This document shows positions 1 to 7,569 of a stretch of 25,457 bases of DNA, one piece after another; the stretch's first letter is position 1, and each line of letters begins with the position of its first letter. The stretch is taken from NCBI GenBank assembly GCA_041621405.1, contig JBFKAV010000035.1, positions 1 to 25,457 of the forward strand, written 5' to 3'. The notes beneath the pieces are model-generated. The model worked only from the letters and a program-made list of their open reading frames with translations, had not been told where the DNA came from and searched no databases. A program made the position numbers and the translations under genes. The stretch is from JBFKAV01 sp041621405. GTDB lineage: Bacteria > Pseudomonadota > Alphaproteobacteria > Rhodobacterales > Rhodobacteraceae.

Positions 1-57
1 CCCGGGAATCGGCGCGCACCGATGCATCGCCAGGAGATCGCGGCGGACGGCGCTCAT
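1..57 (-). CDS. Start of an unidentified gene, downstream of the alpha-galactosidase (partial, runs off the left edge)
   Basis: Only the first 19 codons are inside the window, reading MSAVRRDLLAMHRCAPIPG. The ATG overlaps the TGA of the alpha-galactosidase in an ATGA arrangement, and an AAGGAG Shine-Dalgarno sequence lies 7 bases upstream inside the previous gene. This is good evidence for a real, translationally coupled start. The product cannot be named from so few residues. Its position as last visible gene of an alpha-galactoside operon suggests a role in sugar catabolism, which is inference only. Confidence 0.6.
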   Translation of the reverse strand, partial: MSAVRRDLLAMHRCAPIPG

Positions 58-2138
58 AGCCGCGCTCCTTCGACCACCCACATCGTTTCGGGGAAATGCC
101 AGGGCAGCGTCAGGCCGTGGGTCATGAGGTAGCGGCCGCTGAGCTTGAGCGGGCCGGACCTGAGCGCCGGCGTGCCGCGCGACAGGGCGGGGGCGTCGGC
201 GCGGTTGATGAGATCGACACGGTAGAGTGCGTCCGGCTCCAGCGCGGTCAGGCGCAGCGGGCGCGGCGCGATCTGGGGCGATGTGTCGGTCTTGCCGGCG
301 AAGAGGACGAAGCGCGAGGCATCCTCGGCCATCTGCTGCTCTGCGACGACCGACGGATCGGGGCTGTCGAGGCGCAGGATATCGGCGCGCATCATCCAGC
401 TCCGGTTGGTCCTCCACCAGGTGGTGACATCCTTGAGCACCTTGGCCTCCGCGTCGGTCAGCTCGCGCGGGTCCATCTCGAAGCCCATGTGGCGCTGCGC
501 CGCGACCCAAGCGCGAAAGCGGATGTCGAGCACCCTTCCCGAGGTGTGGCAGCGGCGCGGGCCGACGTGGGAGCCGGTGACCGCAGCGGGCAGGAACAGC
601 GCGGCGTCGTGCTGGATGCGGAGCCGCTCGAGCGCGTCGTTGGAATCGGAGAGCCAGACCCGGTGGGTGCGGCCGAGGATGCCGAAATCGATCCGGCCGC
701 CTCCCGACGCGCAGCTTTCGATCTCGACCTTCGGGAAGTCGGCGCGGAGCCGGTCGATCAGCGCGTAGGAGCCGCGGGTCTGGGCCGCGTCGGGCATCGG
801 CAGGACGCGGTTGTGGTCCCACTTGATGTAGTCGATCTCGTGCGCCGCGAGGATTGCCGACATCCGCTCGTAGAGGAAGTCGCGGACCTCGGGGAGCGCC
901 ATGTTCAGGGCCTTCTGCTGGCGGCCGAGGGTCTGGTCCTCGCTCCCGAGCGCCCAGTCGGGGTGAGCGCGGTGGATGTCGCTGTCGGGGTTGATCATTT
1001 CGGGCTCGAACCAGAGGCCGAAGGTCATGCCGAGCGACTGGACATGGGCGATGAGCGGGCCGAGCCCGTCGGGGTACTTGCGTGGATCGACCTGCCAGTC
1101 AGAGAGCGAGCGGGTGTCGTCGTCGCGCTGGCCGAACCAGCCGTCGTCGAGCACGAAGCGCTCGGCGCCGAGGTCGGCGGCGCGGGTGGCGATGTCCTTC
1201 AGGACGGGGAGCTTGTGGTCGAAGTAGACCGCCTCCCAGCAATTGTAGTGGACCGGGCGCGGGCGCGCGGGCTCGGGGAAGCTGACGATCCGGTCGCGGA
1301 GGTGGCGCTGGAACGAGACCGCGCAGCCGTTCTCGCCGGTGCCGGACCAGGTGAAGAAGAGCTTTGACGTCTCGAACCGGGTCGAGGGCGCGGTTTCCAT
1401 CCGGGCGGCGTGGCCGAACTGGATCTGGCGGCGGCCGTCGGCGAGCTCTTCGGCCACCATCCGGTGCCCGCCGGACCAGCCGTAGTGGAAGGCGTAGACC
1501 TCGCCCTGGGTCCGGGTCGCGCCGCGGCAGGGGACGAGGAGGCCGGGGAAGTGCTCGTGCCCGGTGCGGCCGGTGCGGTTCTCGCGGTAGCGGATGCCGG
1601 GCGACCAGGGGGTGCGGCTCAGCTGGAACTCGCCGCACCAGCGGCCCGAGACGTCGACCATCGCGTCGGAGAGCTGCGGGCCGGGGAGGACAGGGGCGGC
1701 CAGCCAGTGCAGGTGGACCGGCCGCGACGCCTCGAGCGTGGCCCTGGCGGTCATCAGGTGCGTCTCGGCGTCGGTCTCGAAGGCGGCCGTGTAGGTCAGG
1801 AGGCTCGTCGTGTCGGCGTAGGTGAGCGTCAGCCGGCCCCCGGCCTCCTCGGCGCGCTCGAAGCAGAACTTCGGCAGGAGCGGGGTGCCGTCGGTGTCGC
1901 GCAGGATCATCCCCGGCTGGCCGGGGAAGCTGCGGCTCGCCTCGGGGCAGATCGAGAGCTCGGGGTTGGCGTCGAGCATGCCGCCGGTGACGTCGAGCTC
2001 GTGGGCCGCGTGCAGCGTCTGCAGGTCCTCGTCTTGAGGCAGCGCGGCGCCCCAGTAGACGACCTCGGGCAGGCGCTCGCGCCGGGCCGCCAGGACGAGC
2101 GTCTGGCGGCCGTCGTCGAGCCTCCAGCATTGGATCAC
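54..2138 (-). CDS. GH36 alpha-galactosidase
   Basis: This enzyme hydrolyses terminal alpha-1,6-galactosyl residues of sugars such as melibiose or raffinose. The GTG start at 2138 overlaps the TGA of the preceding permease by four bases (GTGA), giving 694 residues, slightly short of the usual 700-740 for the family. The frame stays open upstream, but that stretch overlaps the permease and does not look like protein. The N-terminal half should be the beta-sandwich and the centre the TIM barrel. Visible motifs are FVLDDGWFG near 328-336, the nucleophile Asp at about 441 in IKWDHN, CASGGGRID near 476-484, and SDSNDA near 497-502. The acid/base Asp is probably the first Asp of SDSNDA, by analogy with the usual SDNTDA. 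No signal peptide is visible, so it probably acts in the cytoplasm on sugars imported by the adjacent ABC transporter. Confidence 0.95.
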   Translation of the reverse strand: MIQCWRLDDGRQTLVLAARRERLPEVVYWGAALPQDEDLQTLHAAHELDVTGGMLDANPELSICPEASRSFPGQPGMILRDTDGTPLLPKFCFERAEEAGGRLTLTYADTTSLLTYTAAFETDAETHLMTARATLEASRPVHLHWLAAPVLPGPQLSDAMVDVSGRWCGEFQLSRTPWSPGIRYRENRTGRTGHEHFPGLLVPCRGATRTQGEVYAFHYGWSGGHRMVAEELADGRRQIQFGHAARMETAPSTRFETSKLFFTWSGTGENGCAVSFQRHLRDRIVSFPEPARPRPVHYNCWEAVYFDHKLPVLKDIATRAADLGAERFVLDDGWFGQRDDDTRSLSDWQVDPRKYPDGLGPLIAHVQSLGMTFGLWFEPEMINPDSDIHRAHPDWALGSEDQTLGRQQKALNMALPEVRDFLYERMSAILAAHEIDYIKWDHNRVLPMPDAAQTRGSYALIDRLRADFPKVEIESCASGGGRIDFGILGRTHRVWLSDSNDALERLRIQHDAALFLPAAVTGSHVGPRRCHTSGRVLDIRFRAWVAAQRHMGFEMDPRELTDAEAKVLKDVTTWWRTNRSWMMRADILRLDSPDPSVVAEQQMAEDASRFVLFAGKTDTSPQIAPRPLRLTALEPDALYRVDLINRADAPALSRGTPALRSGPLKLSGRYLMTHGLTLPWHFPETMWVVEGARL

Positions 2139-2980
2139 TTCACGGCCCCGAGCGTCAGGCCCGCGATGAAGTGGCGCTGCATGGCGAAGAACATCATCAC
2201 CGGCGGCAGCGCGGCCAGGATCGAGCCCGCCGAGACCAGGTGCCACTGGGCGATCCACTGGCCGTTGAGCGAGTAGAGCCCGGCGGTGACCGGCTGGGTC
2301 TCGGCCGAGGTGGTGAGCACGGTGGCCCAGAAGTAGTCGTTCCAGATGAAGGTGAAGATCAGGACGCTGAGCGCGGCGATGGCGGGGCGCATGAGCGGCA
2401 GGACGATGAACCAGAAGATCCGCCATTCGGCGACGCCCTCGACCCGGGCAGCCTCGATCAGCTCGCGGGGGAGCGCGCGGATGAAGTTGCGCATGAAGAG
2501 CGTGCAGAACCCGGTCTGGAAGGCGACGTGGAAGAGGATGAGGCCGGTGTAGCTGTTGTAGAGGCCGAGGTTCACCGTCATGTCGCGGACCGGGACCATC
2601 AGGATCTGGAAGGGCACGAAGTTGCCGGCGACGAAGAGGAAGAAGATCAAAAGGTTGCCGCGGAACTTGTAGACGCCGAGGGCGAAGCCGGTGAGGCAGG
2701 AGAGCGCCACGGCGCCGATCACCGTCGGCACGGTGACGATTAGCGAGTTCAGCATGTAGCGCCCGATCGGCGAGTTCTGGAACACCGCCGCGTAGTTCTC
2801 GAAGGCGAGCGCCGAGGGCCAGCCGAAGTAGTTGCCGGAGGCGAGGTCGGCGGCGGGGCGGAGCGAGGTCAGCGCGACGCCGAGGAGCGGCAGGAGCCAG
2901 AAGAGGAGCGCGACGGGCAGCGCGGCCTGGTAGGCGGAGGTAGCGCCGGGGCCGACCTGCTGGACGGGGCGGGGGAACAT
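2135..2980 (-). CDS. Carbohydrate ABC transporter permease, MalG type
   Basis: This is the second membrane subunit of the alpha-galactoside importer, 281 residues, a normal length for the MalG/LacG/UgpE family. It has about six hydrophobic segments. The ATPase-contact EAA loop is visible as IEAARVEGVAEWRIFW followed by IVLPLMRPA near residue 180. The ATG starts one base after the stop of the first permease (TGAgATG), with a GGGAGGG ribosome site inside that gene. Its own stop overlaps the alpha-galactosidase GTG start. This implies translational coupling through permease, permease and hydrolase. Confidence 0.93.
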   Translation of the reverse strand: MFPRPVQQVGPGATSAYQAALPVALLFWLLPLLGVALTSLRPAADLASGNYFGWPSALAFENYAAVFQNSPIGRYMLNSLIVTVPTVIGAVALSCLTGFALGVYKFRGNLLIFFLFVAGNFVPFQILMVPVRDMTVNLGLYNSYTGLILFHVAFQTGFCTLFMRNFIRALPRELIEAARVEGVAEWRIFWFIVLPLMRPAIAALSVLIFTFIWNDYFWATVLTTSAETQPVTAGLYSLNGQWIAQWHLVSAGSILAALPPVMMFFAMQRHFIAGLTLGAVK

Positions 2981-2981
2981 C

Positions 2982-3905
2982 TCAGTAGCCCTCCCGCTCG
3001 TCGCGGACCATCTTCCAGATGAACCCGCTGATGAAGACCATCATGATGAGGAAGAGCACGACCGCGATCGACGCGCCGTAGCCCATCCGGTAGCCGTATT
3101 CCGAGAGCGCCTGCTCATACATGTAGAAGCTGAGCACCCGGGAGGAGCCGAACGGGCCGCCGTCGGTCATGATCGAGACGAGGTCGAAGCTCCTGAGCGC
3201 CCCGATCACGGTGACGACGACGGCAATGAAGGTGGCGGGGCGAAGCTGCGGCAGGATCACGTGCCAGAGCATCCGCCACCCCTTCGCGCCGTCGAGCCGC
3301 GCCGCCTCGACCTGGTCGGGGGCGACGTTGTTCAGGCCCGTCAGGTAGAGGATCATCACGTAGGCGATCTGGGGCCAGAGACCGGCGGCGATGATGCCGT
3401 AAGTGACGAGGTCGGGGTCGGCCAGCAACGCGACGCCGGTGCCGGTCAGCCATTCGATAAGCTTGTAGAAGAGCCCGAAGTTTGGCGCATAGAACCACGA
3501 GAACATCAGCCCGACGACGACCTGGGAGATCACGAACGGGAAGAAGAAGAGCGACTTGTAGATGCGGATGCCAGTGACCGTCTGGTTGAGGAAGATGGCG
3601 ATGAAAAGGCCCGCAGGCACCGCCAGCAGGTAGAGCACCAGCCAGATGACGTTGTTCTTCAGCGAGGTGTAGAAGGCGGGGTCGTCCCAGAGCTCGCGGT
3701 AGTTCGACCAGCCGAGCCAGGCCTTCTGGCCGAGACCGTCCCAGTCGTAGAACGACAGCCAGAAGCTCTCAAAGATCGGCCAGATCACGTAGATGGCGAA
3801 CATGAACATGCCGGGGGCGAGGAACAGCCAAGGCGTGAGCCGCTGCTGGTTCTGCCGCCACCAGGACCGCCTGGGGTTGGGGTTCTGCGCCATCGCCACG
3901 GCCAT
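2982..3905 (-). CDS. Carbohydrate ABC transporter permease, MalF type
   Basis: This is the first membrane subunit of the importer, 307 residues. Its N-terminal cytoplasmic tail is rich in Asn, Pro, Arg and Gln, and about six transmembrane segments follow. The EAA loop reads VEAARLDGAKGWRMLWHV then ILPQLRPA near residue 205. I chose the ATG at 3905 because GGAGGG lies 8 bases upstream. The in-frame GTG at 3911 would leave only 2 bases of spacing, and an internal ATG at 3893 is also possible. It follows the binding-protein gene by 96 bases that contain a strong hairpin. It pairs with the MalG-type permease and, probably, the ATPase at 6189-7250. Confidence 0.92.
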   Translation of the reverse strand: MAVAMAQNPNPRRSWWRQNQQRLTPWLFLAPGMFMFAIYVIWPIFESFWLSFYDWDGLGQKAWLGWSNYRELWDDPAFYTSLKNNVIWLVLYLLAVPAGLFIAIFLNQTVTGIRIYKSLFFFPFVISQVVVGLMFSWFYAPNFGLFYKLIEWLTGTGVALLADPDLVTYGIIAAGLWPQIAYVMILYLTGLNNVAPDQVEAARLDGAKGWRMLWHVILPQLRPATFIAVVVTVIGALRSFDLVSIMTDGGPFGSSRVLSFYMYEQALSEYGYRMGYGASIAVVLFLIMMVFISGFIWKMVRDEREGY

Positions 3906-3961
3906 CTTCACCGCCCTCCGCTGTCGGGTTCCCCGAGTACGCGCCCCGAAGCCGAGGCGAG

Positions 3962-3992
3962 CAGGGCGGCCGGAACTTGTCCGGCCGCCCTG
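3962..3992 (-). promoter_or_regulatory. Intercistronic stem-loop behind the sugar-binding-protein gene
   Basis: A perfect 12-bp inverted repeat (CAGGGCGGCCGG and its complement) surrounds a 7-base loop, 9 bases after the stop of the binding-protein gene. No run of U follows on the transcribed minus strand. It is therefore more likely a 3'-end stabiliser or partial attenuator than a complete terminator. Such a structure usually lets binding protein be made in excess over permeases. Confidence 0.75.
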
Positions 3993-4001
3993 TCTTGCGC
4001 G

Positions 4002-5240
4002 CTACTTGTAGATGCGTCCCCGGGCCTGCTCGAGCCGTTCGAGGATGTTGTCGATCTGGTCGGGCTGGACCATGAACTGCTGGAAGCCCTCCATGCCGAT
4101 CTTCGCCATCTCGGCCGGCGCGTCGCGGTCGAAGAACTGGGCGATGCCGCCCGGCGTGGTCGACAGAAGCTCGAAGCCCGCCTGGATGAACGGATCGTCG
4201 CCCACCGTCGAGGCGCCATTGATCGGGAGTTGACCCAGACCTTCGTTCAGCTTGGACTGAACTTCGGCGGTGGCGAGGAATGCGAGGAACGTCTTCGCGT
4301 CGTCCACGTTCTTGGCGCCGACGGGGATGTGCACCGTGTCGGTCGGCGCCTCCTCGGCGCGCGGCACGTCCGGGTTGATCGTCGGGAACGGCATGAAGCC
4401 CAGCGTCTCGTCGGTCATGCCGCCTTCCTTGAACACCGCGACGGCGAAGTTGCCCATCACGTAGTTCGCGGCCTTGCCTTGCACGAGCAGCGCGGCGGCG
4501 TCCTGCCAGTCGATCGCGGCGTGGTTCGCGGTGATGTAGGGCTGTACCTTGGCCCATTCCGCGAAGGTCGCCTTGACGCGGTCGTCGGTCCACGGGATCT
4601 CGCCCTGGGTGAGCGCCATGTGGAACTCGTAGCCGTTCGTGCGCAGGTTCATGTAGTCGAAGATCCCCGCTCCGGGCCACAGCGCCTTGGTGCCGGTGGT
4701 CAGGCAGTCGATGCCGGCGGCCTGGAATTTCTCGCAGTTCGCGACGAACTCGTCCCAGGTCTCGGGGACTTCGGCGCCGACCTGCTCGTAGACGGTCTTG
4801 TTGTAGTAGATGCCCCACTGGTAGTAGGTGTAGGGGACGCCCCACTTCTTGCCGTCGATGGTCATCGATGCCGCGGCCGACGCGAGCTTTTCGTCGAGCC
4901 CGTTCTCCTCCCAGACGTCGGTCACGTCCAGGAACTGCCCCGAGTTGACGAACGGCGCCATGCGGTTGCCGGCATACCAGTTGGCAAGGTCCGGCGCGTC
5001 GGCGGTGAGGAAGTTGCGAATTGCCGTCTTGTAGCCCTCGTGGTCGAAGTTCTGGAGCTGCACGTCGATTTCGGGGTGCTGCGCCTCGAACTCGGCGATC
5101 GCCGCCTCGAAGGCGGCGAGCGGTGCCGGATCGAAGTCGGCGTAGTAGCGCAGCACGCGCTTCTCCTGCGCCTGGGCTGCACCCGCGGCAACGACAGCAA
5201 CGGTCAGCGCCAGAGCGGCGCGCCGGGTGATCTGGAACAT
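4002..5240 (-). CDS. Extracellular solute-binding protein family 1 (sugar ABC transporter)
   Basis: This is the periplasmic sugar receptor of the ABC importer, 412 residues, typical of MalE-like family 1 proteins. The start is the ATG at 5240, preceded by GGAGG 6 bases upstream. It opens an N-terminal signal peptide with two arginines (MFQITRRAAL), a hydrophobic stretch and an AQA-type cleavage site near residue 24. The mature protein begins QEKRVLRYYADFDP and has the family's features: FEAQHPEIDVQ in the first lobe and VPYTYYQWGIYYNK where the substrate cleft forms. It is the first gene of the minus-strand operon and is followed by a strong hairpin. The ligand, probably an alpha-galactoside, is inferred from the linked GH36 enzyme. 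Confidence 0.94.
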   Translation of the reverse strand: MFQITRRAALALTVAVVAAGAAQAQEKRVLRYYADFDPAPLAAFEAAIAEFEAQHPEIDVQLQNFDHEGYKTAIRNFLTADAPDLANWYAGNRMAPFVNSGQFLDVTDVWEENGLDEKLASAAASMTIDGKKWGVPYTYYQWGIYYNKTVYEQVGAEVPETWDEFVANCEKFQAAGIDCLTTGTKALWPGAGIFDYMNLRTNGYEFHMALTQGEIPWTDDRVKATFAEWAKVQPYITANHAAIDWQDAAALLVQGKAANYVMGNFAVAVFKEGGMTDETLGFMPFPTINPDVPRAEEAPTDTVHIPVGAKNVDDAKTFLAFLATAEVQSKLNEGLGQLPINGASTVGDDPFIQAGFELLSTTPGGIAQFFDRDAPAEMAKIGMEGFQQFMVQPDQIDNILERLEQARGRIYK

Positions 5241-5271
5241 GTGGTCCTCCCTTGGGTTCCTAAGATCCATT

Positions 5272-5310
5272 AGTTTCAATATATGAAACTCTGTTTTGTA
5301 TATTGAAATC
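5272..5310. promoter_or_regulatory. Probable IclR-family operator pair in the divergent promoter region
   Basis: Site 1 (5272-5290) is the perfect palindrome AGTTTCA-ATATA-TGAAACT. Site 2 (5293-5310), read on the minus strand, is GATTTCAATATACAAAAC and shares the core TTTCAATATA with site 1. The A/T-rich pair stands out from its G/C-rich surroundings. It lies between the binding-protein gene and the divergent iclR-type gene, where an autoregulating local repressor would bind. Binding by the protein encoded at 5396 is inference. Confidence 0.7.
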
Positions 5311-5332
5311 ATATTGGCGAATCGCCTATGCT
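5303..5332 (+). promoter_or_regulatory. Candidate promoter for the IclR-type regulator gene
   Basis: A TTGAAA -35 element (5303-5308) is separated by 18 bases from a TATGCT -10 element (5327-5332), placed about 60 bases before the regulator's ATG. The -35 overlaps operator site 2, which would allow autorepression. A GGCGA-A-TCGCC inverted repeat (5316-5326) sits in the spacer. Confidence 0.45.
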
Positions 5333-5338
5333 TGTCAA
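5308..5338 (-). promoter_or_regulatory. Candidate promoter for the alpha-galactoside operon
   Basis: On the minus strand, a perfect TTGACA -35 (complement of 5333-5338) is followed after 19 bases by TATGAT (complement of 5308-5313). The spacing is slightly long. Operator site 2 covers the -10 and the start region, and site 1 lies just downstream, the usual placement for repression by blocking. Confidence 0.5.
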
Positions 5339-5395
5339 CAGATTCTTGGGGCGGAACGCAAACCGTGACTGGCCCGGGACGCGACGGGAGAACGC

Positions 5396-6187
5396 ATGAG
5401 CGAGGGCGAAGGCACCGTGGGCAAGGCGCTGGAGGTGCTCGACCGGATTGCCGCCTACGGTCGGCCAGTGCGGTTCTCGGAGCTGCTCGAATCAAGCCCC
5501 TATCCCAAGGCCACCCTTTACCGGCTGGTACAGACGCTGACCAAGCAGGGCATGCTCGCCCACGATCCCGAGCGCGGCACTTACACGCCGGGCATGCGCC
5601 TGGTGCGCCTCGCCCACGCAGCCTGGCGACAGTCGTCGCTGGCCCCGGTGGCGCGGCCGCATGTGGACGCGCTCGCGCGCGAGGTGGGCGAGACCGTGCA
5701 CCTGGCGCAGCTCGACTTCGGCCAGGTGCTCTATGTCGACAAACGCAACGCGCGCGAGCCGGTCGAGATGTTCTCGCAGGCGGGGAAAGTCGGGCCGGCC
5801 TATTGCACCGGCCTCGGCAAGGCGATGCTGGCCTTCCTGCCCGAAGCCGAATTGAAGACGGCGCTCGCGCAGCAATCGTATCACCGCTACACCGAAACGA
5901 CTCTGACCAGCGCGGCGGCACTGCAGGCCGAGCTGAAGGCGATCCGCGCGCGGGGCTTCGCCTTCGACCGCGAGGAACACGAGCCGGGCATCATCTGCGT
6001 GGCGCTGCCGATCCTCTCGGCGGGCGGGCGGGTGCTGGGCGCGCTAAGCGTCACCAGCACGACGGGGCGGACCAGCCTCAAGGCGCTCGAAGCGCTTGTG
6101 CCGAGGACGAAGTCGGCGGCGGCGTCGATCTCGGCGGATGCGGAAAGCTGGCGCTTTCCGGAAGGGATCAGACAGGCGGGGGAATGA
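5396..6187 (+). CDS. IclR-family transcriptional regulator
   Basis: This DNA-binding regulator of 263 residues has the usual IclR length. The N-terminal winged helix-turn-helix occupies about residues 8-75 (KALEVLDRIAAYGRPVRFSELLE, then PKATLYRLVQTLTKQG as recognition region). The rest is the effector-binding domain, with family signatures including YVDKRNAREPVEMFSQ, PAYCTGLGKAMLAFLP near 140-155, and ARGFAFDREEHEPGIICVALPI. GGGAG lies 5 bases before the ATG. It is divergent from the alpha-galactoside operon and one base from the next gene, the ABC ATPase. It therefore probably controls both transcription units through the palindromes between them. Whether it represses or activates, and which sugar is the effector, cannot be seen. 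Confidence 0.95.
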   Translation: MSEGEGTVGKALEVLDRIAAYGRPVRFSELLESSPYPKATLYRLVQTLTKQGMLAHDPERGTYTPGMRLVRLAHAAWRQSSLAPVARPHVDALAREVGETVHLAQLDFGQVLYVDKRNAREPVEMFSQAGKVGPAYCTGLGKAMLAFLPEAELKTALAQQSYHRYTETTLTSAAALQAELKAIRARGFAFDREEHEPGIICVALPILSAGGRVLGALSVTSTTGRTSLKALEALVPRTKSAAASISADAESWRFPEGIRQAGE

Positions 6188-6188
6188 G

Positions 6189-7250
6189 ATGTCGGGAGTA
6201 ACGCTGGAGAACGTCGTCAAGCGGTTCGGTGACGCGCAGGTCATACACGGGGTCGACCTCGACATCACGCATGGCGAATTTTGCGTTTTCGTCGGGCCCT
6301 CGGGCTGCGGCAAGTCCACGCTGCTCAGAATGGTGGCGGGGCTCGAGGAGACCACTTCGGGGGCGATCCGCATCGGCGGGCGCGAGGTGACGCGGGAGGA
6401 CCCCTCCGAGCGCGGCGTAGCGATGGTGTTCCAGACCTACGCGCTCTACCCGCACATGACGGTCGCCGAGAACATGGGCTTCGGGCTCCGCATGAACCGC
6501 CACCCGAAGGCCGAAATCAAGTCCAAGGTCGACGAGGCGGCGCGGATCCTCAAGCTCGAGGAGCTGCTCGACCGCAAGCCGAAGGCGCTATCGGGCGGCC
6601 AGCGCCAGCGGGTGGCGATCGGCCGGGCAATCGTGCGCGGCCCCGAGGTGTTCCTGTTCGACGAGCCCCTGTCGAACCTCGACGCCGAGCTCCGGGTCGA
6701 GATGCGGGTGGAGATCGCCCGGCTGCACAAGGAGATCGGCGCGACGATGATCTACGTCACTCACGACCAGGTCGAGGCGATGACGATGGCCGACAAGATC
6801 GTGGTCCTGCGCGCCGGGCGGGTGGAGCAGGTGGGCGCCCCCCTGGAGCTCTACCACGACCCGGCGAACCGGTTCGTCGCGGGCTTCATCGGCAGCCCGG
6901 CGATGAACTTCGCCACCGGCCGGGTCGAGGCCGGGGCGGTGCGCGCGCCTGGGTTCTCGGCAGAGCCGATCCGGCTTCCCTGCACGCTCCCCGGCGCCGG
7001 CGCGGAGGTGACGCTGGGGCTCCGGCCGCAGCAGCTGGCGATCGATCTGGGCGGCAGCACCCACCGGGTCGAGCACACCGAGGCCCTTGGCGGCGTGTCC
7101 TACGTCTACCTCTCGGCCGACTCCGGCGAGCGGATCGTCGTGGAGGCGCGCGAGGACAGGCCGGCGCCGGAGGGCAGCAAGGTCGGCCTGAGCTTCAGCC
7201 CCGAGCAGGTGCAGGCCTTCGACGCCAAGACCGAGGCGCGGCTCCGCTAG
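6189..7250 (+). CDS. Sugar ABC transporter ATP-binding protein, MalK/UgpC type
   Basis: This is the ATPase subunit that powers sugar import, 353 residues as usual for the MalK/UgpC/MsmK group. It has Walker A GPSGCGKST (about 36-44), Q-loop Gln82, signature LSGGQRQR (134-141), Walker B VFLFDE (154-159) and switch His192 in VTHDQ. A C-terminal TOBE region follows from about residue 235. The ATG is one base after the regulator's stop, with a GGGGGA ribosome site. The open frame extends upstream, but that stretch overlaps the regulator and is not coding. It is cotranscribed with the regulator although its permease partners are in the opposite operon. It might therefore also serve other sugar permeases, since MalK-type ATPases can be shared. 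Confidence 0.95.
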   Translation: MSGVTLENVVKRFGDAQVIHGVDLDITHGEFCVFVGPSGCGKSTLLRMVAGLEETTSGAIRIGGREVTREDPSERGVAMVFQTYALYPHMTVAENMGFGLRMNRHPKAEIKSKVDEAARILKLEELLDRKPKALSGGQRQRVAIGRAIVRGPEVFLFDEPLSNLDAELRVEMRVEIARLHKEIGATMIYVTHDQVEAMTMADKIVVLRAGRVEQVGAPLELYHDPANRFVAGFIGSPAMNFATGRVEAGAVRAPGFSAEPIRLPCTLPGAGAEVTLGLRPQQLAIDLGGSTHRVEHTEALGGVSYVYLSADSGERIVVEAREDRPAPEGSKVGLSFSPEQVQAFDAKTEARLR

Positions 7251-7569
7251 GGCCTGGGGTCCGGTCAGGGAGCACGACCCCAACGGGAGGCGCCCCCACC
7301 CCCATCCCCTCCCCACGGAGGGGGAGGGGAGGCGCCCCGCGGCCCGCCTCTGCGCGGTTCTTCCTGCCACAATCCTTCTTGCCACGGTCCCGCTCCAGGC
7401 CCGGGGCGCCCGCGGCCGGAGCGCTTCTCTGCGGGCTTTCGGCCCGGCCAGGCTCGGCCCGCGTGCCGCCGGTTCTGTCCGGAAGCGACCTCTCCAGGCG
7501 TCGGTCCCGGGCGAGACGGCCACGCGCCGCGCCGCCAACGCTACCGGCGGGAGCAGGAAGGGTCGGGCG
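7251..7569. other. Non-coding stretch between the ATPase and DMT exporter genes
   Basis: No convincing gene is present. The left part carries the C/G-rich repeat and hairpin described separately. The remainder contains two imperfect copies of a TTCYTGCCAC motif near 7360-7385 and G/C-rich sequence leading to the exporter's GTG start. A long open frame on the minus strand crosses the region but only mirrors the flanking genes. Confidence 0.6.
7285..7338 (+). repeat. C/G-rich low-complexity hairpin repeat, possible terminator
   Basis: A 10-bp perfect inverted repeat, TCCCCTCCCC at 7305-7314 and its complement at 7321-7330, has a 6-base loop. It is flanked by two direct copies of GGGAGGCGCCCC (7285-7296 and 7327-7338). 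It begins 34 bases after the ATPase stop. Similar CCCTCCCC-loop-GGGGAGGG elements are scattered through many alphaproteobacterial genomes. It may act in transcription termination, but no U-run follows. Confidence 0.6.

Noticed and set aside
2139..2426. Extended N-terminus of the alpha-galactosidase from an upstream in-frame start
   Set aside because: It would overlap almost 290 bases of the permease gene and is His/Arg-rich without similarity to GH36. The coupled GTG at 2138 explains the start.
3261..5273. Long plus-strand open frame opposite the binding-protein and permease genes
   Set aside because: It mirrors clear minus-strand genes with recognisable domains. Its product is Arg/Glu/Val-rich without motifs, as expected for antisense frames in G/C-rich DNA.
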